A DNA stretch of 64,000 bases from contig NZ_CDBW01000016.1 in the NCBI RefSeq assembly GCF_000820145.1, forward strand, positions 62,001 to 126,000, read 5' to 3'. Of the stretch, positions 1 to 9,964 are shown piece after piece (positions within the stretch are counted from its first letter, which is position 1; the number at the start of each line of letters is the position of its first letter). Source of the stretch: Aeromonas sobria (lineage in GTDB: Bacteria; Pseudomonadota; Gammaproteobacteria; Enterobacterales; Aeromonadaceae). Made by a program: the position numbers and the translations under genes. The notes below the pieces were generated by a model, which was given only the letters and a program-made list of their open reading frames with translations, did no database searches and was not told the DNA's origin.

Positions 1-68
1 CTTTGTTGCCCTGCGCGGGTAGCCAAGTGGTGATGGCAGATGTGCCGGGCCTGACAAGACAGGAATAA
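1..68 (+). CDS. C-terminal end of an unidentified upstream gene (partial)
   Basis: An open frame beginning at base 3 runs to the TAA at 66-68, giving about 21 residues that end in GLTRQE. The stop overlaps the ygdD start by one base (TAATG), the spacing expected of a translationally coupled upstream gene. Too little is present to name the product. Confidence 0.5.
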   Translation, partial: LLPCAGSQVVMADVPGLTRQE

Positions 69-460
69 TGAGGATGCAGATCCACCGACATTGGCTGGTG
101 CTGGCGGGCTTTTTTGGCCTGACCGGGACCATGCTGGGCGCTTATGGTGCTCACGGTCTGGCGGCGAGCGGTATTACTCCCGCGCTGTTGGCCGCATTCA
201 ATACCGCCGTGCAATACCAGTTTTTTCACACATTGGCCCTGCTGGTACTGAGCTTTTGTGGCGTGCGCAGCAAGGTGATTAACCTGGCTGGCACCGCATT
301 TGTGCTGGGGATCTTCGGATTCTCCGGCAGTATTTACGCCATGGTGCTGCTTGGCAGCAAAGGGTTGGGGCTTATCACCCCGGCTGGTGGCCTCTGTTTT
401 ATGTTGGGATGGGTAGCTCTGATATGGGCTGGCTGTCGTCTTGGAGGAAAAAATGAATAA
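68..460 (+). CDS. ygdD: YgdD-like DUF423 inner-membrane protein
   Basis: A 130-residue protein almost entirely made of hydrophobic segments (about residues 8-28, 40-62, 70-93 and 98-122). The motif GAYGAHGL after the first segment, followed by [10 protein letters not shown], is typical of the DUF423/YgdD family of small inner-membrane proteins of unknown function. The start at 68 has AGGA just upstream and overlaps the preceding stop. The 3' end overlaps rlmM by eight bases, and ygdD-rlmM adjacency is also found in enterobacteria, which supports the name. No biochemical role can be read from the sequence. Confidence 0.85.
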   Translation: MRMQIHRHWLVLAGFFGLTGTMLGAYGAHGLAASGITPALLAAFNTAVQYQFFHTLALLVLSFCGVRSKVINLAGTAFVLGIFGFSGSIYAMVLLGSKGLGLITPAGGLCFMLGWVALIWAGCRLGGKNE

Positions 461-1547
461 TCTGCTGCTTTATTGCCGCCCCGGTTTTGAGAAAGAGGCG
501 GCGGCAGAGATCACCGAGCGTGCCAGTAGCATGCAGTGCTACGGTTTTGCCCGGGTCAAGGACGACAGCGGTTATGTGATCTTCGAGTTGTATGATGAGG
601 AGCAGGCCGATCTGTTGGCCCGCAAACTGCCATTCAAAGAGCTTATCTTTATTCGTCAGATGCTGGTGGTGACCCACGAGCTGAAGGATCTGGATGTCTC
701 CGATCGGATTTCACCGATCATTGAAGCGACCTGTGAGTACACCATTTGTGGTGATGTACGGGTTGAGACCGCTGACACCAACGAAGCGAAAGAGCTGTCG
801 GCTTTCTGCCGCAAGTTCACTGTGCCGCTGCGTCAGGCGCTGCGTAGCAATGATCGCCTGACCAAGAAGGAGACGCCGCACCGTCCGGTGTTCCACGCCT
901 TCTTCATGGCTAACGATCACCTGTTGCTGGGTTACTCCTACTCGTTCAACAACTCCGAATTCCACATGGGGATCCCGCGTCTGCGTTGTCCGCCGGATGC
1001 ACCGAGTCGCTCCAGCCTCAAGCTGGAAGAGGCGTTTTACGTCTTTGTTCCCCGTGAAGAGTGGGAGTTGCGCCTCTGTTCCGGCCTGAAGGCGGTGGAC
1101 TTGGGCGCTTGCCCGGGTGGCTGGACCCATCAGCTGGTACGTCGTGGCATGATGGTAACCGCAGTGGATAACGGCACCATGGCCCAATCCCTGATGGATA
1201 GCGGTCAGGTCAAGCACCTGCGCGATGATGGTTTTGTCTGGCGTCCGAGCAAGAAGAATACCTACTGGCTGGTGTGCGACATGGTTGAGAAACCGGCGCG
1301 GGTCGTCCACATGATCGCGGACTGGTTCCGTGAGAATGATTGTCAGGAAGCGATGTTTAACCTTAAGCTGCCGATGAAGAAGCGCTATGCCGAAGCGGTA
1401 CACAACATTGAGGTGTTGCGTGGCATGCTTAAAGAGATCGATAACGCCTTTGTGATCCAGGCCAAGCAGCTCTATCACGATCGTGAAGAGATCACCGTGC
1501 ATGTTTATAACAAGTACTGGATCTCCAAGCTGCAAGCCAAGGAGTAA
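453..1547 (+). CDS. rlmM: 23S rRNA 2'-O-ribose methyltransferase RlmM
   Basis: A 364-residue protein. RlmM uses S-adenosylmethionine to methylate the ribose of C2498 of 23S rRNA (E. coli numbering) before the large subunit is assembled. The N-terminal part (about 1-170) fits the THUMP-like RNA-binding region. The C-terminal Rossmann fold has the SAM loop [14 protein letters not shown] near residue 215 and a later [11 protein letters not shown] segment that carries the family's catalytic lysines. The start at 453 is preferred over an upstream in-frame start because GGAGG lies five bases before it. The gene overlaps ygdD and is closed by a strong terminator. Confidence 0.96.
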   Translation: MNNLLLYCRPGFEKEAAAEITERASSMQCYGFARVKDDSGYVIFELYDEEQADLLARKLPFKELIFIRQMLVVTHELKDLDVSDRISPIIEATCEYTICGDVRVETADTNEAKELSAFCRKFTVPLRQALRSNDRLTKKETPHRPVFHAFFMANDHLLLGYSYSFNNSEFHMGIPRLRCPPDAPSRSSLKLEEAFYVFVPREEWELRLCSGLKAVDLGACPGGWTHQLVRRGMMVTAVDNGTMAQSLMDSGQVKHLRDDGFVWRPSKKNTYWLVCDMVEKPARVVHMIADWFRENDCQEAMFNLKLPMKKRYAEAVHNIEVLRGMLKEIDNAFVIQAKQLYHDREEITVHVYNKYWISKLQAKE

Positions 1548-1574
1548 GCTCCTTCGCGAGAGGCTGATCAAAAA

Positions 1575-1606
1575 AACCGACCGCAGTGATGCGGTCGGTT
1601 TTTTTT
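1575..1606 (+). terminator. Rho-independent terminator after rlmM
   Basis: Perfect stem AACCGACCGCA / TGCGGTCGGTT with loop GTGA, followed by a run of T. The A-rich flank on the left means it may also work in the reverse direction for the convergent gene at 1629-2087. Confidence 0.9.
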
Positions 1607-1628
1607 GCTTGGCGGGATGGGCGCTCCG

Positions 1629-2087
1629 TCAGAAGCGGTAATCCAGGCGCAGGGATGATTCATCATCGGTCAGCTTTAACTCTATTTGCAGCGGAATGGT
1701 CTTATCGAGCGGGCTGAACTGCATTTTGAGCCCATCACCGCGTAATCTGACGGAAGTATGCATCCCCCCTGCCTTGAATTTGACCTTGGGTCGAAAGCGC
1801 TCGACTGACAGGCTGACGCTCTTCTCTGGGGTCAGATTAAGTTGCGGGTAGGAGGTGATTTTCTGATTACCAACGCTATCGGTAGACACCTCGATGCCAA
1901 ACGAGAGGGCTTTGGGAGCCTTGAGCAGGTCGTTGGTATCCAGGCTGGAACGCCAGACTTCGGTAGCGGCCCGTTTCTCTTGCAGCGGCAGCCTGGGGCT
2001 TTGACTCTTTTGAGTCAATTCGAATGCCCCGACACCGCTACTGAGCAGTAGCCAAACCGGGATCAGATAGAACCCACCTCCATTCAT
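1629..2087 (-). CDS. Hypothetical exported protein
   Basis: A 152-residue protein starting MNGGGFYLIPVWLLLSS, a probable signal peptide cleaved after about GVGA. The remainder is polar and rich in predicted beta strands, with alternating SVSLSVERFRP and QIELKLTDDESSLRLDYRF near the C-terminus, as in a small periplasmic or surface beta protein. The ATG at 2087 is chosen over the TTG six bases upstream because GGAGG sits seven bases before it. I do not recognise the family. It is convergent with rlmM and shares a bidirectional hairpin region with the gene beyond it. Confidence 0.7.
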   Translation of the reverse strand: MNGGGFYLIPVWLLLSSGVGAFELTQKSQSPRLPLQEKRAATEVWRSSLDTNDLLKAPKALSFGIEVSTDSVGNQKITSYPQLNLTPEKSVSLSVERFRPKVKFKAGGMHTSVRLRGDGLKMQFSPLDKTIPLQIELKLTDDESSLRLDYRF

Positions 2088-2162
2088 AAACAAGCCTCCT
2101 TGCTATCCGTATCTTTAGAACATAGTTGCTGTCTAGTCTTCGGGAAAGGGGTAGGAGATATA

Positions 2163-2188
2163 AAAAAGGGAGCCGAAGCTCCCTTTTT
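2163..2188 (-). terminator. Bidirectional terminator downstream of the NAD-IDH gene
   Basis: The stem AAAAAGGGAGC / GCTCCCTTTTT with loop CGAA has A-run and T-run flanks on both sides. It lies just past the stop at 2205 of the minus-strand dehydrogenase gene. Confidence 0.85.
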
Positions 2189-2204
2189 AAATCAATGGAT
2201 TAAC

Positions 2205-3212
2205 TCACAGTCGATCGATGATCGCTTGGGTGAATTCACTGGTGGAGGCGCTACCGCCCAGATCGCGGGTGACCCGATCACCGGATTCGATGGTAGCTCG
2301 TACTGCCTCGCGGATCCGCTCAGCCTTATCCTGCATGCCGAGGTACTCCAGCATCTGGATGGAGGCGAGGATCACCGAGGTCGGGTTGGCAATGTTCTTG
2401 CCCGCGATGTCGGGGGCGGAGCCATGCACCGCCTCGAAGATGGCTGCGCCATCGCCGATATTGGCACCCGGTGCCATACCCAGACCACCCACCAGACCGG
2501 CGCAGAGATCCGAGAGAATATCGCCGAACAGGTTGGTGGTGACCATCACGTCGAAACGCTCCGGATACATCACCAGATTCATGCAGGCGGCGTCGACGAT
2601 CATCTCTTCGCTCTGGATATCCGGGTAGTGGCCGGCGATTTCACGAGCCACTTCGAGGAACAGGCCAGAGGTCGACTTGAGGATGTTGGCCTTGTGGATG
2701 ATGGTGACCTTCTTGCGTCCCTCCTGGCGGGCTAGCTCGAAGGCGAACTTGACGATGCGCTCGGCTCCGTCGCGGGTGATGATGCTCATCGCCTCGGCGC
2801 TCTTGTTGTCATCGCTGCGCTTCTGACCTGCACCCGAGTACATTCCTTCGGTGTTCTCGCGCACCGTGATGATATCTATGTTCTCGTAACGGCTTTTGGT
2901 GCCCTTGAAGGAGATAACCGGACGTACGTTGGCGTAAAGGTTGAACTTCTTGCGCAGGGAGACGTTGATGGAGGTAAAACCGCCACCGACCGGCGTGGTC
3001 AATGGCCCTTTCAGGCTGACCTTGTTCTTCTCAATCAGATCCAGGGTTGCCTGGGGCAGCAGCTCACCATGTTTTTCGAGGGCAACCAGACCGGCATCCG
3101 CATATTCGTATTCAAAATCGCAGCCCGCATGGGTCAGGATCTGGATGGCTGATTCGATGATGCTGGGGCCGATGCCGTCGCCGGGGATCACGGTAATTTT
3201 TCTTTTGGACAT
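2205..3212 (-). CDS. NAD-dependent isocitrate dehydrogenase
   Basis: A 335-residue member of the isocitrate/isopropylmalate dehydrogenase family, oxidising isocitrate to 2-oxoglutarate in the cytosol. Seen in the sequence are the N-terminal ITVIPGDGIGP, the substrate loop TPVGGGFTSINVSLRKKF, ANVRP, the TVRENTEGMYSG segment, and the metal site region TTNLFGDILSDLCAGLVGGLG. The short length and the SLRKKFNLYANVRP pattern favour the NAD-type enzyme over the roughly 415-residue NADP-type Icd. The start MSKRKITVIPG at 3212 is preferred over the open upstream extension because the fold begins there. A homoisocitrate or tartrate dehydrogenase is possible but less likely. Confidence 0.85.
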   Translation of the reverse strand: MSKRKITVIPGDGIGPSIIESAIQILTHAGCDFEYEYADAGLVALEKHGELLPQATLDLIEKNKVSLKGPLTTPVGGGFTSINVSLRKKFNLYANVRPVISFKGTKSRYENIDIITVRENTEGMYSGAGQKRSDDNKSAEAMSIITRDGAERIVKFAFELARQEGRKKVTIIHKANILKSTSGLFLEVAREIAGHYPDIQSEEMIVDAACMNLVMYPERFDVMVTTNLFGDILSDLCAGLVGGLGMAPGANIGDGAAIFEAVHGSAPDIAGKNIANPTSVILASIQMLEYLGMQDKAERIREAVRATIESGDRVTRDLGGSASTSEFTQAIIDRL

Positions 3213-3371
3213 GAGAGGGTTCCACTTCCAGGGTATAGGGGAGGATGGGGCTGCTTTATAGCATTTACTCAGCAAACCAACCACATTCCTTTACATTCTA
3301 CTCATTTTCATCAACAGCGAGGGTGAGTCTCGTCATGGTTCGTGCCCTTGCCTGCATTTTTCTTCGGTAAT

Positions 3372-4160
3372 TCACCCTGGCTGAGGCGGGTAACGGATGT
3401 CCCGCAGGTTGAACCCCAGCACGATATCCCGTTGCAAGCGCACCAGCCGCTGGGCTAGCAAGGCATCCTCCTGATGCTGGCGCAACTTGAGCAGGGGTTT
3501 ACTGGCGTCCTCTTGCTGGCAAGCGGCCAGCATGGCCGTTAAATTCCCGTATTGTTGCACCAATTGCGTTGCGGTTTTGGGGCCAATACCGGGCACCCCC
3601 TTGATATTGGAACCATTGATACCGGTCAGGGCCCAGAAGTCGACCAGTTGAGCCGGTGCCACGCCATATTGCTGCTGGACGAAGGCCTCATCCAGCCAGC
3701 GTTTGTTGAAGTAGTCGCGAACCTGGATCTGCGGGCAGAGCAACTGGCAGAACCCCTTGTCGGTGGAGATGATGGTCGCCTGATGGCCGTGACTGGCGAT
3801 GCCGCTGGCGAGAGTGGCGATGAGGTCATCCGCCTCATCGGTCTCGGAAAGCAGGGCATCGACCCCGCACTCCCAGAAGGCATCCTGCAGGGTCGCCAGC
3901 CCTTCACGCAGCTCGGGGGGCATGGGCGTGCGCCCCTCTTTGTAGGCCGGATAGACCCCTTTGCGCCAGCTGTCTATCTCCCCATCGAACACGGCTATAA
4001 CATGGGTCGGTTCGCTATTGGCGAGCAGCTTACGGCAGGTATTGATAAGGTTGGCACGGGTGGCAACCAGCGCCTGGGCCGGTGTCAGTGCCTGTTGGGT
4101 TTGCACCGCATGCAGACGGCGAATGAGGTTGAGGGCATCGATGATAAGCAGATGTGGCAT
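3372..4160 (-). CDS. xni: Flap endonuclease Xni (ExoIX)
   Basis: A 262-residue protein beginning MPHLLIIDALNLIRRLHAVQ, the N-terminal acidic site of the 5'-nuclease/FEN superfamily. It has VFDGEIDSWRKGVYPAYKEGR (the arch region) and the acidic cluster SETDEADDLIATLA. A helix-hairpin-helix region with GINGSNIKGVPGIGPKTATQL binds DNA and K+. It is the small stand-alone homologue of the polymerase I 5'-nuclease, thought to act on flap DNA. It lies upstream of ppnN on the same strand order as in E. coli, which supports the assignment. Confidence 0.93.
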   Translation of the reverse strand: MPHLLIIDALNLIRRLHAVQTQQALTPAQALVATRANLINTCRKLLANSEPTHVIAVFDGEIDSWRKGVYPAYKEGRTPMPPELREGLATLQDAFWECGVDALLSETDEADDLIATLASGIASHGHQATIISTDKGFCQLLCPQIQVRDYFNKRWLDEAFVQQQYGVAPAQLVDFWALTGINGSNIKGVPGIGPKTATQLVQQYGNLTAMLAACQQEDASKPLLKLRQHQEDALLAQRLVRLQRDIVLGFNLRDIRYPPQPG

Positions 4161-4246
4161 GGGGCACTCTTGGCAGTCAGGACGCGCTATTGTAGCAACT
4201 GCTTGGCTTGATGGGAGTTTTTCGGTGTAATCCGCACGCCAGAGAG

Positions 4247-4282
4247 TAAAAAGGGAGGGGCGCCAGTGCGCCCCTCCCTTCG
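4247..4282 (-). terminator. Terminator downstream of ppnN
   Basis: Long stem AAGGGAGGGGCGC / GCGCCCCTCCCTT with loop CAGT. The left-hand A run becomes a T run on the minus strand, so it fits termination of ppnN transcription. Confidence 0.88.
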
Positions 4283-4310
4283 TATTGCGATGCCTGCTTG
4301 CTGACGATCG

Positions 4311-5666
4311 TCAGCGCACTATCTCGTAGCAGGGCACATACTGGCTGCCCGGCAGCTTCATCCGCTGCTGTTTAACGAAGCTTTCCAGCAGCTTGTCCAT
4401 CAGGTGCATCAGCTCCTTGTCACCATGCAGCTTGAAGGGGCCCTTTTTCTCGATGGCGCGAATGCCCCCTTCCTTGACGTTGCCAGCGACTATGCCTGAG
4501 AAGGCCCGACGCAGGTTGGCGGCAAGCAGTTGCGGCGGTTGATTGCGATGCAGATCCAGGCTGGCCATGCTGGCGTGATCCGGCTCAAACGGTAGCTGGA
4601 ATTCCGGCTCAATCTTGAGCGACCAGTTGAAAGAGTAGGCATCACCGACCGATTTGCGATATTCACGGATCTTCGGCATCGCCTCTTTCATGGTGCGAGC
4701 CACTTCCGGTGCATCGCCCACGATAATCCGATACAGCTTGGTCGCCGGTTCACCCAGGGTGGCTTTGATGAAATCATCGATAGCACGGAAGTAATCTTCG
4801 CTCTCTTTCGGGCCAGTCAAAATAATCGGGATCGGCTGCCGCTCGTTGGCCGGGTGCATCATGATGCCAAGCAGATAGAGCAGCTCTTCGGCGGTACCGA
4901 CCCCACCCGGGAAGATAATGATGCCATGGCCCAGACGGACAAAGGCCTCCAGCCGTTTTTCAATATCCGGCAGGATCACCAGCTCGTTAACGATGGGATT
5001 GGGCGGTTCTGCGGCGATGATCGAGGGTTCGGTCAGACCTATGTAGCGACCGTTACGTACCCGTTGCTTGGCATGGCCAACCGTTGCCCCCTTCATCGGC
5101 CCTTCCATCGCGCCGGGGCCACAGCCGGTACAGATATTGAGTTCGCGCAACCCCAGCTCGCTGCCGACTGCACGGGTGTACTGGTATTCGATCTGATTGA
5201 TGGAGTGACCCCCCCAGCAGACGATCAGGTTGGGATCGGCACCCGGCAGGATCACCTTGGCGTTGCGCAGGATGGCGAACACCACGTTGGAAATATGGGT
5301 AGAGTTGGTCAGGTTGACCAGGCGGTTGGATTCGAGCTGATTGGAAACATAGAGAATATCGCGCAGTACCGAGAACAGATGCTCTTGAATACCACGAATG
5401 ATCTCACCATCGACGAAGGCGTGCTCGGGAGCATTGAACAGCTCCAGCTTGACCCCGCGTTCGCGCCGGATCACATGAATATCGAACGATTTGAAGCGCT
5501 CCAGGATCTCCTTGGAGCTGTCGGTATGGCTACCGGAGTTGAGCACTGCCAGCGAGCAGTTGCGAAACAGTTGATAGATATCGCTGGAGGCAGTTTGCTT
5601 GAGGCGGTCCACCTCAAGCTGCGACAGCAAGTCCATGCTGCCGACGGGATTGATGTGCGTAATCAT
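4311..5666 (-). CDS. ppnN: Pyrimidine/purine nucleotide 5'-monophosphate nucleosidase PpnN
   Basis: A 451-residue protein matching YgdH/PpnN, which hydrolyses nucleoside 5'-monophosphates to the base and ribose 5-phosphate and, in E. coli, is modulated by (p)ppGpp. The central LOG-type Rossmann domain has [23 protein letters not shown] and the motif [15 protein letters not shown]. It is flanked by an N-terminal domain starting [22 protein letters not shown] and a C-terminal domain ending near [11 protein letters not shown]. Length and domain order match the full-size enzyme rather than the short LOG proteins. The gene sits beside xni and near queF and syd, as in enterobacteria. Confidence 0.95.
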   Translation of the reverse strand: MITHINPVGSMDLLSQLEVDRLKQTASSDIYQLFRNCSLAVLNSGSHTDSSKEILERFKSFDIHVIRRERGVKLELFNAPEHAFVDGEIIRGIQEHLFSVLRDILYVSNQLESNRLVNLTNSTHISNVVFAILRNAKVILPGADPNLIVCWGGHSINQIEYQYTRAVGSELGLRELNICTGCGPGAMEGPMKGATVGHAKQRVRNGRYIGLTEPSIIAAEPPNPIVNELVILPDIEKRLEAFVRLGHGIIIFPGGVGTAEELLYLLGIMMHPANERQPIPIILTGPKESEDYFRAIDDFIKATLGEPATKLYRIIVGDAPEVARTMKEAMPKIREYRKSVGDAYSFNWSLKIEPEFQLPFEPDHASMASLDLHRNQPPQLLAANLRRAFSGIVAGNVKEGGIRAIEKKGPFKLHGDKELMHLMDKLLESFVKQQRMKLPGSQYVPCYEIVR

Positions 5667-5814
5667 AGGTTCCCCTTACTCATCTTGTTATCGTTGTGTT
5701 TTTCCCTGGGGAGAAAAGGGGACGCCATGTTGCATCCCCTGAAGTTGATAGTAGTGGCAAGGGTGGGGTGAGGGAAATAGGGGGGTGACTGATCGCTGTT
5801 TTTTTAGTCACCGA

Positions 5815-7431
5815 TCAGGCCAGAGTCACCTGGTCTCGTCCGCCGTGTTTGGAGTGATAGAGCGCCTGATCTGCTCGCTCAAATACATCGGACGGATTAT
5901 CACCCTCCTTGAACAGGGTGGCGCCGATAGAGATGGTGATCTCTACCTTGGCATCACGAAAACGGAACGGGATGCTCTTGATGGTCTGGCGCAAGGTTTC
6001 AAGGGGGGTTTGAAATTTGTCAGGGTTGATGTTGGGCAGCAGCACGACAAATTCTTCTCCACCAAAGCGGGCAATAAAATCGGTATCACGCAGGGCACTT
6101 TGCAGGGCCTTGGCGACCACTTTCAAGGCTTTATCGCCGGCCAGATGGCCGTAGTTATCATTGATGTTCTTGAAGTGGTCGATGTCGATGATCGCCATGC
6201 ATAGTGGGCTGCCGTAACGTAGCCAACGTTTGTATTCCTGCTCAAGCCGTTCGTCGAGTGCGGCCCGGTTGTGGACCTGAGTCAGGCTGTCGAGGAACAG
6301 TTTGTGTTTTTGGATGGTCAGCCGCTTTTTGTATTCGGCAGTCTCATCCTTCATCAACCGCAACTTGGACTCCATGCTCGAGAGGCGGGTGAGCAGATGG
6401 CGCTCTCTGGTGGCAGTGTTATCGCGATCTTGCAACAGCAAATTGATGGCACCCATATGGCCGGAGATGGCCTGTTTGAGTGCATCAAAGGTGTGCTGGT
6501 GAGCCAGCGAATGGTCGATAGCCTGCAGCTGGTTGACCAGCGCTTTGCGCGTTTCCGTGGTTTCATTTTGCAGCGCCCGGCCTTCATCGAGTGACTCGGT
6601 AAACCCGATGTGGACTGCTGACAGACTCTCGTTGAGGGAGCTCAGGAACGCACGGGAAGCGGTGCGCTCCTCACGGGTGCCTTCAATGATGAGTTCGATC
6701 ACCTGCAAACAGGTTTCGGCTAACAGACCGGGATTGACCCCGACCAGCAGTTGGCGACGGATATCCGCCAGGCTTTCACCGATGGATCCGGCAAAATCGA
6801 GCTCGGTGATCAGCCGCTGCAGTTCATCGGCAATGCGAGCGTGATCCTTAAGATCAAAGGGATCTGGATCCGGCGTGATGTCGTTACCGGAGGGATGACT
6901 GGCGGCGGATTGCTCGGTAGCGGAGGGCAGTAGCGGTTGGCTCGGCAGTAGCTGGATCTTGATTGCTTGCTGGTAAAACTCCAGCAATTTGATCACCTTG
7001 CGCTGATGATCGGCAATGCCATAGCCCGTCGGGCTGGCCAGAAATTCCTTGAGGGATTTGCGGGTATCTTCGGGGAAGCCCTTGATGGTTTTCAGCTGCT
7101 TGGAGCCAAGTTCGATAGCGCTCTGGGTCAGGGTTATCGACTCTTCCAGCGCATTACTGTGTTGTTGCAGCAATTTTTCAATGGCCAGCAGATCGGTTTC
7201 TAACGCGGTGAAGGCCGGATTGCCATCGAGTTTGGATTTGAGTTTGGCAAAACGGTTGTCCAGCTCACGATCGAAGCCACGGCAGGAGAGCATCAACTTG
7301 TTGATAAACAGGATGCCGCGAGCCCGCTCAGCATCGGAGAAAGAGAGAACACCGTCTAGTTCCAGCTGTTTTTGCTGAAGGGATTCCCTGAGCCTGGCCA
7401 ATTGTCCTGCTACGGCAGCGATGTCATTCAT
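5815..7431 (-). CDS. GGDEF diguanylate cyclase (cytosolic)
   Basis: A 538-residue protein without membrane segments. Residues 1-370 are helical and coiled-coil-rich, probably a sensory or dimerisation region. The C-terminal GGDEF domain (about 375-538) has DSLTQVHNRAALDERL, IDIDHFKNINDNYGHLAGD and the active-site sequence RFGGEEFVVLLP. An RxxD inhibitory site (RDTD) lies five residues before GGEEF. All expected catalytic features are present, so it should make cyclic di-GMP from two GTP and be subject to product inhibition. The signal it senses cannot be read. The next gene upstream on the same strand has a degenerate GGDEF-like domain. Confidence 0.9.
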   Translation of the reverse strand: MNDIAAVAGQLARLRESLQQKQLELDGVLSFSDAERARGILFINKLMLSCRGFDRELDNRFAKLKSKLDGNPAFTALETDLLAIEKLLQQHSNALEESITLTQSAIELGSKQLKTIKGFPEDTRKSLKEFLASPTGYGIADHQRKVIKLLEFYQQAIKIQLLPSQPLLPSATEQSAASHPSGNDITPDPDPFDLKDHARIADELQRLITELDFAGSIGESLADIRRQLLVGVNPGLLAETCLQVIELIIEGTREERTASRAFLSSLNESLSAVHIGFTESLDEGRALQNETTETRKALVNQLQAIDHSLAHQHTFDALKQAISGHMGAINLLLQDRDNTATRERHLLTRLSSMESKLRLMKDETAEYKKRLTIQKHKLFLDSLTQVHNRAALDERLEQEYKRWLRYGSPLCMAIIDIDHFKNINDNYGHLAGDKALKVVAKALQSALRDTDFIARFGGEEFVVLLPNINPDKFQTPLETLRQTIKSIPFRFRDAKVEITISIGATLFKEGDNPSDVFERADQALYHSKHGGRDQVTLA

Positions 7432-7514
7432 TATCAGGTCGCCCTGTTGTCATTATTGTTTTTGGTGTTTGATAGCAACAGTAGTAAAACCCGGTGTCGA
7501 GCTCTGGCTGTTAT

Positions 7515-9794
7515 CTATATTGCTGGTCGGTCATCAATGACTTGCTTCCTTGCAAGCTGATGCCAATTAACCCATTGCTTTTCATGAGAAGAATTGACTT
7601 TTACCAGCCCCTTGTCAATTGCCATCAGGCCGCATTGCCACACATCCCCATTAAAAAATGCCGCCTGTTGACAATCGATGGCGGCGAGCTCCAGCCAGGC
7701 GTTTTGCTGGTGTTTTTCACTGAGCTGAATGGCTCCCGACAGGGCAAGGTAACAGAGATCAAATAGCCCATTGTGATCAAGCGCTGTTGCCGCCTTGGGC
7801 AGGAAGGGGTGACTGACAATCCCTAGGCTTACCCGGCGATCGAGTAGGTACTGACACGGGAAGGCTGCGATAGCGAGTAGCAGGTCACTGGCCAACTGAT
7901 GCAGGTTGGCGACATGGCGCTGCGGTACGACATAAAGGAGGTGCCCTTCCCGCAGGTCATAGATGCGGCCATCTTGCGGGGTTAAGGTATCGACATAGGC
8001 CCCAAACGCCAGCTCAATCTCGCTGCTGGCCTGATAACCATGCTGCTCGAGCGTGTTGCTCAGAAAGGGGACGCGGAACAGCAGATAATGCAGCTTGTCA
8101 TCAAACTCGCTGGATGGCTGTTCACTGAGATACCAGCGATCTGATTTCAGCTGGCGTTTGGCCATCTCCCTCGGCCAGCGGTTCATCAATCGTTGCCAGT
8201 TGGCTAGCCCGGATCGTGGCTCGATCAGCAAAGCCTCACCGGTTCGTTTGAGTTGCAGGCGGGTGGTACGCAACTTGAGCCAGAGGGTGAAGAATAGGTA
8301 AATAAAGAGCGCCAGTAGCAGGCTGGTGGTGATGCTTGACCAGAGATAGCGTTCCTGTTGGTGCTTGCTGTGGTTAAGCTGCTGCTCCAGTTCCTTGATA
8401 TGTTGCACCCGCTCGACCTGGACGTAGTTGTCACGGATTGCGGCTTGTTCCAGGGCAATCTCTTGCTGGCGCACCTCTTCACCCAACCGGTGGAAACGTT
8501 TGTAGCTGTCGAGTGCTTGGCGCACATACCCTTTTTGTTCATATGCCAGCGAGAGCAGGCGGAATACCTCGAACTGACGACGGGTATCGCCAATCTGGTT
8601 GGCCAGCGCCCGCGCGTTTTCCAGCTGCAAGATGGCGATGGCCGCTTCCTGCTTCTTGAGATAGAGCTCACCGAGTAATAGCAGGGTGTCGATCAGTGGC
8701 TCTTTGGCATCATTGAGCTCATGGGATTGACGTGCGGCGTTGAGGTAGTTGCTGGCCAGCGAGAGATTGCCACTTTGCAGATAGGTTTTGCCGATCTCGT
8801 ATTTGAGCAGCGAGCTTTTGGGCCGACTTGTCTCGTCATTGAGCAAGTCCAGCGCATTGAAAAAATAGACCAGCGCCATATTGAGGTCGCCCTGATCACG
8901 GTTGAGCCGTGCCAGCACCATCAGGGAGTCACAAAGCAGCGACGGGTTGCCGATGGAGTGAAAATAGTTGGCCGCCTCATTGGCATATTGCAGCGCTTTC
9001 TGCGGTTCATGCTCCTGCTGATAGAGTTTGACGATCTGGTTCGATAGCAGACCGAGAAACAGCGGATCACTGAGGTTCTTGGCCTGCTGCAGGGCATCAA
9101 TATATTCCCCCAGCGCCAGTTGTGGCTGTTGCAGCGAGCGATAAAGGTCACCACTGATGGCACTGACCCAGGCGCTGGCAAGGGGATCGGGGGTTTTGGC
9201 TGCCCAGATCCGCGCTTCGGCCAAATGAGCTTTGGCATCATCAAAATGTTGAGTGTCGATATCGTAGCTGGTGCGTTGCAGGCGGCTATACACCTGCAAC
9301 CGACTCTGTTTTAGATTGGGTTTCGCCAGCAGGGTTTCCAGTTCGGCAAGCAAGCTGTGGCTGATGCTTTGGCTATTTTGACGGAGTCCCTGACTGCGAA
9401 TTTTCAGGTACAGGCCGTGGGCTTTGAGCTCTGGTTGCTGCTCCTTGTCAGCCAGTGCCATCGCTTGATCGAGCGCTTGCTGGGTCGCCTGGTACTGGCC
9501 CAGTTGCAGCAGACACTCCCCTTTGAGCAGGTGAGCCCCGATAGTCTGGGCAACCGTGCTATAGCTCAGGATCGGCTCTCGATAGCCAAACTCTTGGCGA
9601 TTGTTGATGATTTGCTGAGAATTATTGGCCGCGCGGGTCAGGAAGGCTGAGGTGATCTGGACACATTTGGTAGGGTCGGTCAGTACCATTGATTGTGCTT
9701 GCTGCAGATCGATAGATAGCTGTTCTCGGTCCAGGTCCAGATTGGGGGCGGACAGAGAAGACATCATCATGGCCAGAAAAAACAGTTGATTCAT
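7515..9794 (-). CDS. TPR sensor protein with one membrane helix and degenerate GGDEF-like C-terminus
   Basis: A 759-residue protein. An N-terminal signal-like segment (MNQLFFLAMMMSSLSA) is followed by about 400 residues of TPR-type helical repeats (for example LLLGELYLKKQEAAIAILQLENARALA), a coiled coil near 445-475, and one transmembrane helix near 485-510 (TSLLLALFIYLFFTLW). The C-terminal 230 residues resemble a GGDEF fold (EPRSGLANWQRLMNRWP stands where DxLTGLxNRR is normal) but no GG(D/E)EF signature is visible. This suggests a periplasmic TPR sensor with an inactive cytoplasmic GGDEF-like output. Its position beside an active cyclase suggests, but does not prove, a shared pathway. Confidence 0.75.
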   Translation of the reverse strand: MNQLFFLAMMMSSLSAPNLDLDREQLSIDLQQAQSMVLTDPTKCVQITSAFLTRAANNSQQIINNRQEFGYREPILSYSTVAQTIGAHLLKGECLLQLGQYQATQQALDQAMALADKEQQPELKAHGLYLKIRSQGLRQNSQSISHSLLAELETLLAKPNLKQSRLQVYSRLQRTSYDIDTQHFDDAKAHLAEARIWAAKTPDPLASAWVSAISGDLYRSLQQPQLALGEYIDALQQAKNLSDPLFLGLLSNQIVKLYQQEHEPQKALQYANEAANYFHSIGNPSLLCDSLMVLARLNRDQGDLNMALVYFFNALDLLNDETSRPKSSLLKYEIGKTYLQSGNLSLASNYLNAARQSHELNDAKEPLIDTLLLLGELYLKKQEAAIAILQLENARALANQIGDTRRQFEVFRLLSLAYEQKGYVRQALDSYKRFHRLGEEVRQQEIALEQAAIRDNYVQVERVQHIKELEQQLNHSKHQQERYLWSSITTSLLLALFIYLFFTLWLKLRTTRLQLKRTGEALLIEPRSGLANWQRLMNRWPREMAKRQLKSDRWYLSEQPSSEFDDKLHYLLFRVPFLSNTLEQHGYQASSEIELAFGAYVDTLTPQDGRIYDLREGHLLYVVPQRHVANLHQLASDLLLAIAAFPCQYLLDRRVSLGIVSHPFLPKAATALDHNGLFDLCYLALSGAIQLSEKHQQNAWLELAAIDCQQAAFFNGDVWQCGLMAIDKGLVKVNSSHEKQWVNWHQLARKQVIDDRPAI

Positions 9795-9964
9795 TGGATT
9801 ATGGACGGCGCGGAGGTGAAGGCATGTTATCCAAGCCTCCCCCTGCGAGTCCAGTGTTTACTGTGGGCAGGTTGTGGTTGCACCTGTCACTGTTCGCCCC
9901 GCGTGGCCGGGGGCACCAGGGGGATAGAGGGGCCAGTATCTGGCCCCATCCGCGCAGTCAGTGG

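Noticed and set aside
711..1571. Long minus-strand open frame opposite rlmM
   Set aside because: It lies entirely antisense to a well-supported gene, has no family motifs, and is explained by the codon bias of GC-rich genes. The same holds for the long antisense frames in glnD, ptsG, bamA and queF.
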